From assembly GCA_902494535.1 (NCBI GenBank), contig CABUTO010000012.1:1-51543 (forward strand): DNA of 51,543 nt. The letters are read 5' to 3'. Source of the stretch: an uncultured Collinsella sp. (GTDB lineage Bacteria; Actinomycetota; Coriobacteriia; Coriobacteriales; Coriobacteriaceae). Positions 16,992 to 23,565 of this stretch are shown one piece after another. Positions within the stretch are counted from its first letter, which is position 1; every line of letters starts with the position of its first letter. The translations under genes were made by a program, and so were the position numbers. The notes under the pieces are model-generated. The model ran no database searches and had not been told where the DNA came from. It saw only the letters and a program-made list of their open reading frames with translations.

Positions 16992-17116
16992 GCTGTCCGC
17001 ATGGGGTAACTTCCCAGCGCGTCCTCGGACATGCAAAAAGGCTCGCTGCGCACTTCGTGCGGCGAGCTTTTTTGCGTCCTGCGGAATGCGCTGGGAAGTT
17101 ACCCCATGCGGACAGC
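16992..17116. repeat. Large two-tier hairpin B with a bidirectional terminator core
   Basis: The outer arms are perfect 29-nt inverted repeats (16992-17020 and 17088-17116). The junctions are GTCCTCGGACAT and GTCCTGCGGAAT. The 14-bp inner stem (17033-17046 with 17062-17075, one G.U) reads GCTCGC/GCGAGC flanked by A and T runs, so the core can terminate transcription from both sides. The apex is GCAC-TTC-GTGC. It lies between convergent larD and tetR. Confidence 0.85.
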
Positions 17117-17272
17117 TGCGGGGTCTTTGTTGCGTTCGCACAAGCAACCCAACATATATATCTGAATTTGGATGGGAGGGGCTTGTTGCTGGTAGGGGCG
17201 TTGGGCTGCTGTCGACACTTTGGGATGGATTGTGCTTTGGGTTGGGGCGGGGCTTTAAGATGAGGGTTCTGT

Positions 17273-17812
17273 CTAGCCGAAGAGGGGTTTTATGGCTGAT
17301 AGGTAGTCTTTGGCTACGTCCTCTTTTGGGGCTTGGAAGTTGTGCCAGGCCCACCATTGGACGGTGGCTACGAAGCTTGAGGCTATGTGGTGTAGTAAGA
17401 AGCTTCGGTCCATGGTGCCGGCGGGGCCTGCGGGGTCGGCGGAGACGGTTTCGGCTGCTCGTGACATGATGGTCTTGCGTAGGCAGTCGGCGAAGACGCG
17501 TGAGCCGGCGCCGGCTACGAGGGCTCGAACGCCCTGGCGGCGCTCCCAGAGGTTGTTGAGGATATGCTCGACCTGCACGAGTGGGTCGTCGAGTGGTGTG
17601 CCATCGTCGTCGAGGGCGTGGGTGCAGATGTCGCTCACGAGCTCGGACAGTAGGTCGTCTTTGCTCTTAAAGAGGCCGTAGAATGTCGCGCGGCCTACGT
17701 GAGCGCGCGCGATGATGTCGCCGACGGTAATCTTGCCGTAGTCCTCTTCGCGTAGCAGCTCGGAGAACGCCGCAACGATGGCAGCGCGGCTTTTTTCTTT
17801 GCGGGCATCCAT
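17273..17812 (-). CDS. TetR family regulator in the lar operon (179 aa)
   Basis: The N-terminal TetR helix-turn-helix is clear (residues about 8-55, with KITVGDIIARAHVGRATFYGLF), followed by a helical C-terminal domain of the kind that binds small molecules and dimerizes. The start, ATG 17812, lies two bases after the larC stop, so translation is probably coupled. It is the last gene of the larB-larC-tetR unit and is a natural candidate to bind the inverted repeat overlapping the larB promoter (19566-19595); the link is inference. In lactobacilli lar genes are controlled by the unrelated LarR, so this would be a different control scheme. The effector is unknown. Confidence 0.88.
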   Translation of the reverse strand: MDARKEKSRAAIVAAFSELLREEDYGKITVGDIIARAHVGRATFYGLFKSKDDLLSELVSDICTHALDDDGTPLDDPLVQVEHILNNLWERRQGVRALVAGAGSRVFADCLRKTIMSRAAETVSADPAGPAGTMDRSFLLHHIASSFVATVQWWAWHNFQAPKEDVAKDYLSAIKPLFG

Positions 17813-17814
17813 GG

Positions 17815-18726
17815 CTATGCATCCACTTGAACAAGCAGACAACGGAGCGTGCCGGAGCAACCCTCGTAGGGGCGCTTGCCGGCGCCGTAGCCGACGGCCT
17901 CGATGCGGTAGCGGGCCGGCAGGTGCTCGGACGTGCGCAGTGCGGCGACGATGGCGGCGCCCGTGGGCGTCACGAGCTCGCCGGCGACCAGTGCGGGCGT
18001 GAGGGCGATATTGCCCGCCTGGCACAGGTTGACGACAGCGGGGACGGGAATGGGCATAAGGCCGTGGGCACAGTGGATGGTGCCGTGACCCTCGGAGAGC
18101 GACTCGACCACAATGTCCTCAATGCCCAGGTCATCGAGACAGATGGCGACCGAGCAGATGTCGACGATGGAGTCGATGGCGCCTACCTCGTGGAACATGA
18201 CGGTCTCGGGCGTTTTGCCGTGAGCTTTAGCCTCAGCTGCAGCGAGTGCGGTAAAGATGGCGAGGGCACGACGCTTGGCGCCATCGCTTAGCCGCGAGCC
18301 GTCGATGATGGCGGTGACGTCCGCCAAAGAACGATGGTGATGGTGGTGGGCGTGATGATGGCCCTCTTGGCCATGGCCGTGGGCCTCATGATCATGTTCA
18401 TGGCAGTGACTGTGCTCGTCGTGGTCATGATGGTGGTGCTCGTGCTCGTGCGTGTGCTCGGCAGCTGCTTCGTTGCCGTAGAGCCATGCCATGTCGTGGT
18501 CGTGGTTCTCGAGCTCTTCTGCCAGCTGAACGTCGAAATCGCAGGCGTCGATGCCATGCTTGTTTACGCGCGTGACGGCGATCGTAAAGCCGTCGACCGG
18601 CAGTGTGGCGAGCTGTTCGCGCAGGTGCTCCTCGCTGGCGCCCAGGTCGAGCAGGGCCGCGACGGTCATATCGCCGCTGATGCCCGAGGTGCCGTCGATG
18701 ATAAGCGTGTGCTGATGATTGGACAT
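17815..18726 (-). CDS. larC: LarC1-type nickel-pincer cofactor protein, lacking LarC2 (303 aa)
   Basis: LarC inserts nickel into the pyridinium-3,5-bisthiocarboxylic acid mononucleotide to complete the LarA cofactor. Here the N-terminal LarC1 region is intact: IIDGTSGISGDMTVAALLDLG at the start, then FHEVGAIDSIVDI, PTGAAIVAAL and GYGAGKRPYE. A very His/Asp/Glu-rich linker (about residues 84-131) should bind nickel. The protein stops after GTLRCLLVQVDA, about where LarC1 ends. In L. plantarum a programmed frameshift adds the CTP-hydrolysing LarC2 domain. Here the next frame is a TetR gene, so no LarC2 follows. The start is ATG 18726 with AAGGAG upstream, 10 bp behind larB. Confidence 0.85.
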   Translation of the reverse strand: MSNHQHTLIIDGTSGISGDMTVAALLDLGASEEHLREQLATLPVDGFTIAVTRVNKHGIDACDFDVQLAEELENHDHDMAWLYGNEAAAEHTHEHEHHHHDHDEHSHCHEHDHEAHGHGQEGHHHAHHHHHRSLADVTAIIDGSRLSDGAKRRALAIFTALAAAEAKAHGKTPETVMFHEVGAIDSIVDICSVAICLDDLGIEDIVVESLSEGHGTIHCAHGLMPIPVPAVVNLCQAGNIALTPALVAGELVTPTGAAIVAALRTSEHLPARYRIEAVGYGAGKRPYEGCSGTLRCLLVQVDA

Positions 18727-18736
18727 GGAATGCTCC

Positions 18737-19519
18737 TTAGCGGGCGCGGGGTGTGCCGGCGCTCAGATGATTGATAAGACTTGCCTGGTAAGCGGCGCCA
18801 AAGCCGTTGTCGATATTGACGACCGATACGCCGCTGGCACAGGAGTTGAGCATGGCGAGCAGTGCGGCTACGCCACCAAAACTTGCGCCGTAGCCCACGC
18901 TGGTGGGAACGGCGATGACCGGACAGCTCACCAGGCCGCCGATAACGCTCGCCAACGCGCCCTCCATGCCGGCGATGGCGATGACCACCTGTGCCTGGGC
19001 AAGTTCCTCGGCATGCGCGAGTAGGCGGTGCAGGCCGGCGACGCCTACGTCGTAGAGGCGGTCGACCTCGTTGCCATAGAACTCGGCCGTCAACGCGGCT
19101 TCCTCGGCGACGGGCAGGTCGCTCGTGCCGGCGCAGGCGACGACGATGCGTCCGTTGCCGGTAGGGGAGGGCTTGCCGCCCACGAGGGCGAGCTGTGCGT
19201 CTGGGACATATCCCAGGTCGATGCCGTTGCCGAGGAGCTCCGAGGTGCGGGCTGCCTTTTCGGCATCCAGGCGCGTGACCAGGATGCGCTCCTGGCCGGC
19301 ATCGCGCAGCGCTTCGATAATGGCGGCAATTTGCTCGGCGGTTTTACCGGCACCGTAGACAACCTCGCCGGCTCCCTGGCGCACTCCGCGCGAAAGATCG
19401 AGCTGCGCAAAGCCTAAATCGGCGGTCGGAGCCGTCTGGATGCGTGTGAGGGCGTCGGCAGGGGTGACTGATCCGCCGGCAACATCGCTCAGTAGCTGCT
19501 CTAGATCTCGCTTATCCAT
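18737..19519 (-). CDS. larB: Nickel-pincer cofactor biosynthesis protein LarB (260 aa)
   Basis: LarB carboxylates and hydrolyses nicotinic acid adenine dinucleotide to give the dicarboxylated mononucleotide that LarE sulfurates. The C-terminal half is PurE/AIR-carboxylase-like, with VVACAGTSDLPVAEEA, YDVGVAGLHRLL, VIAIAGMEGALASVIGGL and VIAVPTSVGYGAS. The start is ATG 19519 with AAGGGA seven bases upstream; an upstream in-frame TTG at 19552 has no ribosome binding site. It is the first gene of the minus-strand operon with larC and tetR. No larE is visible in the window, so the sulfur transferase must be elsewhere. Confidence 0.92.
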   Translation of the reverse strand: MDKRDLEQLLSDVAGGSVTPADALTRIQTAPTADLGFAQLDLSRGVRQGAGEVVYGAGKTAEQIAAIIEALRDAGQERILVTRLDAEKAARTSELLGNGIDLGYVPDAQLALVGGKPSPTGNGRIVVACAGTSDLPVAEEAALTAEFYGNEVDRLYDVGVAGLHRLLAHAEELAQAQVVIAIAGMEGALASVIGGLVSCPVIAVPTSVGYGASFGGVAALLAMLNSCASGVSVVNIDNGFGAAYQASLINHLSAGTPRAR

Positions 19520-19542
19520 ATATGTTCCCTTCGACGGCGCAA

Positions 19543-19595
19543 AGTCTAGCACTCAAAGGGTGTTTTTCCGAACACTAAGACAAAATTGTTCGGAA
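19543..19595 (-). promoter_or_regulatory. larB promoter with an overlapping 30-bp inverted-repeat operator
   Basis: On the minus strand an extended -10 (TGC-TAGACT, hexamer at 19548-19543) lies about 25 nt before the larB start. Upstream, TTCCGAACA (19566-19574) and TGTTCGGAA (19587-19595) form a perfect 9-bp inverted repeat with a 12-nt spacer. It covers the -35 region, as expected for a repressor site. The operon's own TetR protein is the obvious candidate. Confidence 0.55.
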
Positions 19596-19633
19596 ACTAT
19601 AGGACAGACTGATTCAATTGTTAGACAGATCGG

Positions 19634-20269
19634 CTAGTCGCGCAGGATGATGTCCATGGCGAGCATCAGGTTGCGCTCGTCGATGGCAAACGGGGCTGCC
19701 TCGCGCGTCTTGGGCTTGGCGCAAAACGCGATGCCAGTGCCCGCGGCCTGGATCATGGGGATGTCGTTGGCGCCGTCGCCGATTGCCACGGTATGGGTCA
19801 TGTCGACACCGCACTCAACTGCCCAGTCCAGCAGCTGGATGAGCTTGGACTCCTTGGTCACAATGTCGGCAGCCAACTTACCGGTGAGCTTGCCGTCCAC
19901 GACCTCCAGGCGGTTAGCGAGGCAAAAGTCGATACCCGCGGCAGCCACGATCTTGTCAGCGACCTCGTGGAAGCCGCCGCTTACCACGCCGACCCTCCAG
20001 CCCTTGCTGTGCGCCGAGCGCACAAGCTCCAGCGCGCCGGGGGTAAACGTCACGCGCTCAAACGTGCGCTCGAACACGCTCTCGTCCAGGCCGGCGAGCA
20101 GCCCCACGCGCTTCTCGAGCGCTTGCTTAAAGTCCAGCTCGCCGCGCATAGCGCGCTCGGTGATTTGCGCGACTTGCTCGCCTACGCCGGCCTCCTCGCC
20201 CAACAGGTCGATGACCTCCTGGTTGATGAGTGTGGAGTCGATATCCATAACGATGAGGCGTGCAGTCAT
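19634..20269 (-). CDS. serB: Phosphoserine phosphatase (211 aa)
   Basis: HAD-superfamily phosphatase for the last step of serine synthesis. Motif I is VMDIDST (nucleophile Asp9, general acid Asp11), the cap region contains VIDLLGEEAGVGEQV, motif II is VVSGGFHEV, and motif IV is AIGDGANDIPMI with the conserved lysine in TKESKL. It contains only the catalytic SerB domain, without an N-terminal ACT domain. The start is ATG 20269 after GGAAAGG; an upstream extension of 15 codons is less likely. It is divergent from aspS, and its 3' end is 114 bp before larB on the same strand. Confidence 0.92.
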   Translation of the reverse strand: MTARLIVMDIDSTLINQEVIDLLGEEAGVGEQVAQITERAMRGELDFKQALEKRVGLLAGLDESVFERTFERVTFTPGALELVRSAHSKGWRVGVVSGGFHEVADKIVAAAGIDFCLANRLEVVDGKLTGKLAADIVTKESKLIQLLDWAVECGVDMTHTVAIGDGANDIPMIQAAGTGIAFCAKPKTREAAPFAIDERNLMLAMDIILRD

Positions 20270-20525
20270 GGCGGGCCTTTCCGAGTGCAGTTGTATTGGG
20301 GCACATTGTCGCACGTGGCGCGCCTTGGCGACGGCCGCGGTGCGTCAATTGTTTCGTCTCCGTCAAGTCTTTGGGCAAGAGTTACTTTTCCGCGGCACAT
20401 CGACACAGGTGCGATAAGATAGAACGCCATGTCCGGCTGCGCGGTTTACGCAGGCTGGGCAAATCTGTACGACGCCGCCCGGAACGACACGGGGCGGCAC
20501 AGATCCATAAAGGAGGATCACTGGT

Positions 20526-22313
20526 ATGAGCCAGACCCGTCCCATTGACGAGCATTCCATGCACACCCGTACTTGTGGCGAGCTTCGCTTCGAGAACGTG
20601 GGCGAAGAGGTCACCCTCACCGGTTGGGTGAGCCGTCGCCGCGACCACGGCGGCCTTATCTTCTGCGACCTTCGCGACCGCGAGGGCATCACGCAGCTCA
20701 CCTTCGACCCCGAGCACTCCGACGGCGATGCCTTTAAGATCGCCGAGACCATGCGTCCCGAGTGGCCCATCAAGATCCACGGCGTCGTGCGCGCTCGTGG
20801 CGAGGAGACCACCAACACCAAGCTCGCGACCGGCGAGATCGAGGTCCTGACCGACCACGCCGAGGTGCTCAACACGTCCGTCACCCCGCCGTTCCAGATC
20901 GAGGACGGCATCGAGACCAGCGAGGACACCCGCCTGCGCTATCGCTATCTGGACCTTCGCCGTCCCGAGATGATGGCCAACCTCAAGCTGCGCTCCGACT
21001 TTACCTTTGCCATTCGCGAGGCACTGCACAACCGTGAGTTCATGGAGGTCGAGACGCCCTCCCTGTTTAAGTCCACGCCCGAGGGCGCCCGCGACTTCAT
21101 CGTTCCCAGCCGTATTCAGCCGGGCAACTTCTACGCCCTGCCGCAGTCCCCGCAGCTCCTGAAGCAGCTGCTCATGGTCGGTGGCGTCGAGCGCTACTAC
21201 CAGGTTGCCAAGTGCTTCCGCGACGAGGACCTGCGTGCCGACCGTCAGCCCGAGTTCACCCAGGTCGATATCGAGATGTCCTTCGTGGACCAGAACGATG
21301 TCATGAGCGCGCTCGAAGAGGTTCTTGCCGATGCCTTCGGTCGCATGGGTGTCGAGATGCCCACGCCGCTGCGTCGCATGAACTACTGGGATGCCATGGA
21401 CACCTATGGCTCCGACAAGCCCGATACCCGCTACGGTATGCACCTGGTCGACCTGACCGACATCTTTGCCAACTCCAAGTTCAAGGTCTTTGCGACTGCC
21501 GCAAACGAGGAGGGCTCTGTCGTCAAGGCCATCAACGCCAAGGGCGCCGGTGCCTGGGCACGTGCCAAGATCGATAAGCTTGCCGGCGTGGCCTCCACGT
21601 TTGGCGCCAAGGGTCTGGCGTGGATCGCTTTCCGCGAGGACGGCTCCATCAACAGCCCCATCGTCAAGTTCTTCTCGGACGAGGAGATGGCGGCTCTGCG
21701 CGAGCGCATGGACGTCGAGCCCGGCGACCTTGTGATGTTCGCCGCCGGCCCGCGCCTGCTCTCTGACGAGATCCTGGGCGGCATGCGTTCCCACATGGCC
21801 AACGCGCTCGAGATCAAGCGCGAGGGCCACGACTTCCTGTGGGTCGTCAACTTCCCGCTGTTCCATTGGGACGAGGATCGCAAGGCCTATGCTGCCGAGC
21901 ACCAGCCCTTTACCCTGCCGACCGAGACCGACATCGCCAAGATCGAGGCCGATCCGCTGGCGGCTGGTTCTTGCACCTACGACTTTGTCATGGACGGCTT
22001 TGAGGCTGGCGGCGGCGGTATGCGTATCCACAACGCCGAGATGCAGATGTCCATGCTCAAGCTTCTGGGCTTTACCGAGGAGCGTGCCGAGTCGCAGTTC
22101 GGCTTCCTCATGGAGGCGCTCAAGTTTGGTGCGCCCCCGATGGGCGGTTTCGCTCTGGGCCTGGACCGCGTGTGCATGCTGCTCACCGGCTCCGACTCCA
22201 TCCGCGACGTCATGGCGTTCCCCAAGACGGCCAGCGGCTCCGACCTCATGTCGGGCGCCCCGAGTGCCGTTTCCGGCGCTCAGCTCAAGGACGTCAGCCT
22301 GCGTCTGATGTAG
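20526..22313 (+). CDS. aspS: Aspartate--tRNA ligase (595 aa)
   Basis: Class II synthetase of the bacterial AspRS type. It has an N-terminal OB fold for anticodon binding (about residues 15-115, with VTLTGWVSRRRDHGGLIFCDLRD), motif 2 (KCFRDEDLRADRQPEFTQVD), the bacterial GAD insertion domain (about 300-425) and motif 3 (GGFALGLDRVCMLLTGSDSIRDV). The start is ATG 20526 behind AAAGGAGG. The length of about 595 residues is typical. Whether it is discriminating or also charges tRNA-Asn depends on gatCAB elsewhere. A strong terminator follows at 22338. Confidence 0.96.
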   Translation: MSQTRPIDEHSMHTRTCGELRFENVGEEVTLTGWVSRRRDHGGLIFCDLRDREGITQLTFDPEHSDGDAFKIAETMRPEWPIKIHGVVRARGEETTNTKLATGEIEVLTDHAEVLNTSVTPPFQIEDGIETSEDTRLRYRYLDLRRPEMMANLKLRSDFTFAIREALHNREFMEVETPSLFKSTPEGARDFIVPSRIQPGNFYALPQSPQLLKQLLMVGGVERYYQVAKCFRDEDLRADRQPEFTQVDIEMSFVDQNDVMSALEEVLADAFGRMGVEMPTPLRRMNYWDAMDTYGSDKPDTRYGMHLVDLTDIFANSKFKVFATAANEEGSVVKAINAKGAGAWARAKIDKLAGVASTFGAKGLAWIAFREDGSINSPIVKFFSDEEMAALRERMDVEPGDLVMFAAGPRLLSDEILGGMRSHMANALEIKREGHDFLWVVNFPLFHWDEDRKAYAAEHQPFTLPTETDIAKIEADPLAAGSCTYDFVMDGFEAGGGGMRIHNAEMQMSMLKLLGFTEERAESQFGFLMEALKFGAPPMGGFALGLDRVCMLLTGSDSIRDVMAFPKTASGSDLMSGAPSAVSGAQLKDVSLRLM

Positions 22314-22337
22314 GCAAGCGGCTACATATTGCCTGTA

Positions 22338-22372
22338 ACGAGGGAAGGACGCGTGCCTTCCCTCGTTTTTTT
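22338..22372 (+). terminator. Rho-independent terminator of aspS
   Basis: ACGAGGGAAGG (22338-22348) pairs perfectly with CCTTCCCTCGT (22356-22366), followed by TTTTTT. Confidence 0.9.
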
Positions 22373-22457
22373 CGGAACGGGGGTGCGCCGGTAACGTACA
22401 ATAGCTACCACGTGGCTGGGTTTTGCCGGCCGAATGTGCGATGCCGCGGGAGGGGAC

Positions 22458-22706
22458 ATGGTCGAGTTTACAAAGACGATTAAAGATCCGTTGGGATTAC
22501 ATGCCCGCCCGGTTGCGCTGCTCTATGACATCATTGCCAAGCATCGTAGCGACGTGTCAGTCAGTATCGGCAATCGCCACACGGATGGCCGCGATGTTAT
22601 AGGGCTCATGGCACTCTGCGGCGAATGTGGCGAAGACGTCGTGTTCCGCGTTTCGGGTGTGGATGAGGCCTCCTGCGTCACGTCGATCAGAAACCTCTCG
22701 CTTTAA
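22458..22706 (+). CDS. HPr family phosphocarrier protein with Asp at position 46 (82 aa)
   Basis: This is a small PTS phosphocarrier. The phosphorylatable His15 sits in PLGLHARPVA at the canonical position. The second conserved region reads TDGRDVIGLMAL where HPr usually has AKSIMGLMSL, so the regulatory Ser46 is replaced by Asp46. In Gram-positive bacteria phosphorylation of Ser46 reduces PTS transfer, and S46D is the standard mimic of that state. The protein may therefore be a regulatory paralogue, or the organism may not use this switch. The start is ATG 22458 after GGGAGG. It stands alone; the PTS EIIBC gene lies 25 kb away. Confidence 0.85.
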   Translation: MVEFTKTIKDPLGLHARPVALLYDIIAKHRSDVSVSIGNRHTDGRDVIGLMALCGECGEDVVFRVSGVDEASCVTSIRNLSL

Positions 22707-22714
22707 CCTCAACA

Positions 22715-22746
22715 ATGTGACAAAGGGGCAGTCCCCTCTGTTGCAT
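22715..22746 (-). repeat. Degenerate 13-nt-loop hairpin (GGGGACTGCCCCT)
   Basis: On the minus strand the 13-mer GGGGACTGCCCCT (22736-22724) is flanked by ATGTGACA and TGTTGCAT (plus-strand reading). These pair over 8 bp with two G.U wobbles but are offset by a base or two. It resembles a worn copy of the 13-nt-loop group. Confidence 0.45.
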
Positions 22747-22760
22747 AAATTGGTATCAAT

Positions 22761-22799
22761 AGGCACTGCAAAGAGACGGTCTTTGCGGTGCCTTTGTTT
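22761..22799 (+). terminator. Terminator after the HPr gene
   Basis: AGGCACTGCAAAGA pairs with TCTTTGCGGTGCCT around GACGG, followed by TTGTTT. Confidence 0.75.
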
Positions 22800-22828
22800 C
22801 GTATAGGAAACTTTTTCGAAATCTGAAT

Positions 22829-22897
22829 GGGGACCCTTTCCAAAAAGTTAACCACGTGCTAGTTTACTATAGCGAACATAGACGTGGTTAACTTTTT
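22829..22897. repeat. 16-bp inverted repeat in the feoA leader, next to a GGGGAC 13-mer
   Basis: AAAAAGTTAACCACGT (22842-22857) and ACGTGGTTAACTTTTT (22882-22897) are perfect inverted repeats around 24 nt containing TTTACTATAG. The 13-mer GGGGACCCTTTCC (22829-22841) lies immediately before the left arm. AACTTTTT at 22809-22816 could pair instead with AAAAAGTT, so two folds compete. It is either an iron-regulator site or leader switch for feo, or a member of the intergenic hairpin group. Confidence 0.6.
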
Positions 22898-22938
22898 ACG
22901 CGTCGATGTTGAGGACGAACTGACGTTAGGAGCAACTC

Positions 22939-23181
22939 ATGTCTTGCGGACCGCAGATGCCGGCCATGCCGCTTTCGATGGTAAAAGCGGGCGAAACCGT
23001 GCGCGTGTCTCGTGTAAAGGGCAATGAGGACATGAAGCACCACCTCAAGGACCTCGGCTTTGTCGAGGGCAACGAAATCCACGTGGTGAGCTCGAGTGGC
23101 GCCAATATCATCGTCACGGTGCTGGGCGCACGCTTTGGCATCGATTCCAAGGTTGCCATGCACATCATGACCGTCGGTTAG
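22939..23181 (+). CDS. feoA: FeoA family protein, first copy (80 aa)
   Basis: A small cytoplasmic SH3-like FeoA domain that assists FeoB in Fe(II) uptake. The family pattern is visible: MVKAGETVRVSRVKGNEDM, HHLKDLGFVEGNEIHVV and VLGARFGIDSKVAMHIMT. The start is ATG 22939 with AGGAG upstream. It is the first gene of a feoA-feoA-feoB array; the second feoA starts 39 bp further on. The short Cys/Met-containing N-terminus (MSCGPQMPAMPLS) is absent from the second copy. Confidence 0.92.
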   Translation: MSCGPQMPAMPLSMVKAGETVRVSRVKGNEDMKHHLKDLGFVEGNEIHVVSSSGANIIVTVLGARFGIDSKVAMHIMTVG

Positions 23182-23220
23182 TCTGCAGCATTTCATAAAA
23201 ACCGAAAGGGGGACAAGAGG

Positions 23221-23442
23221 ATGAAGACGTTGGGTGACGTTAAGGTGGGCGAGAGCTCCACCATCGTCAAGCTTCACGGTGAGGGTGCGCTTCGCCGCCA
23301 CCTTATGGACCTGGGGCTCATCAAGGGCACTTCGTTCAAGGTCGTGAAGGTTGCGCCGCTCGGTGATCCGGTCGAGATCAACGTGCGCGGCTACGAGCTT
23401 TCCATCCGCAAGGAGGAGGCGGCCGTCGTCGAGGTCCAGTAA
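23221..23442 (+). CDS. feoA: FeoA family protein, second copy (73 aa)
   Basis: The second FeoA-type SH3-like protein contains KTLGDVKVGESSTIVKL, RRHLMDLGLIKGTSFKVV and a C-terminal YELSIRKEEAAVVEV, which is the commoner FeoA ending. The start is ATG 23221 after GAAAGGGGG. Two divergent FeoA copies before FeoB suggest separate roles, for example one binding the FeoB G domain and one acting elsewhere (inference). A near-palindrome lies between this gene and feoB. Confidence 0.92.
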   Translation: MKTLGDVKVGESSTIVKLHGEGALRRHLMDLGLIKGTSFKVVKVAPLGDPVEINVRGYELSIRKEEAAVVEVQ

Positions 23443-23461
23443 GGGCTTGCGACGTATATTT

Positions 23462-23497
23462 CTGCAGATAAAGTTAGGTTTTTCTAACTTAATGCAG
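23462..23497. promoter_or_regulatory. Palindromic site between feoA and feoB
   Basis: AAGTTAG (23471-23477) and CTAACTT (23484-23490) are perfect inverted repeats with a 6-nt spacer, nested within CTGCA (23462-23466) and TGCAG (23493-23497). The TTAGG-type half site recalls DtxR/IdeR-class metal repressors, but the assignment is inference. Confidence 0.45.
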
Positions 23498-23565
23498 CAT
23501 CTTTGAAGCACATTATCCAGCCTGCGCGGAGAAAGCAGCGCAGGCACACAAGGAAGAAGGATTGA

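Noticed and set aside
17273..17815. LarC2 encoded after larC through a programmed frameshift
   Set aside because: The following frame is an unmistakable TetR regulator with its own ATG, not the LarC2 domain.
22842..22897. A firm assignment of the 16-bp inverted repeat as a Fur or DtxR box
   Set aside because: The spacing (24 nt) is too long for one box, and the adjacent GGGGAC 13-mer points to the intergenic hairpin group, so only a tentative regulatory role is given.
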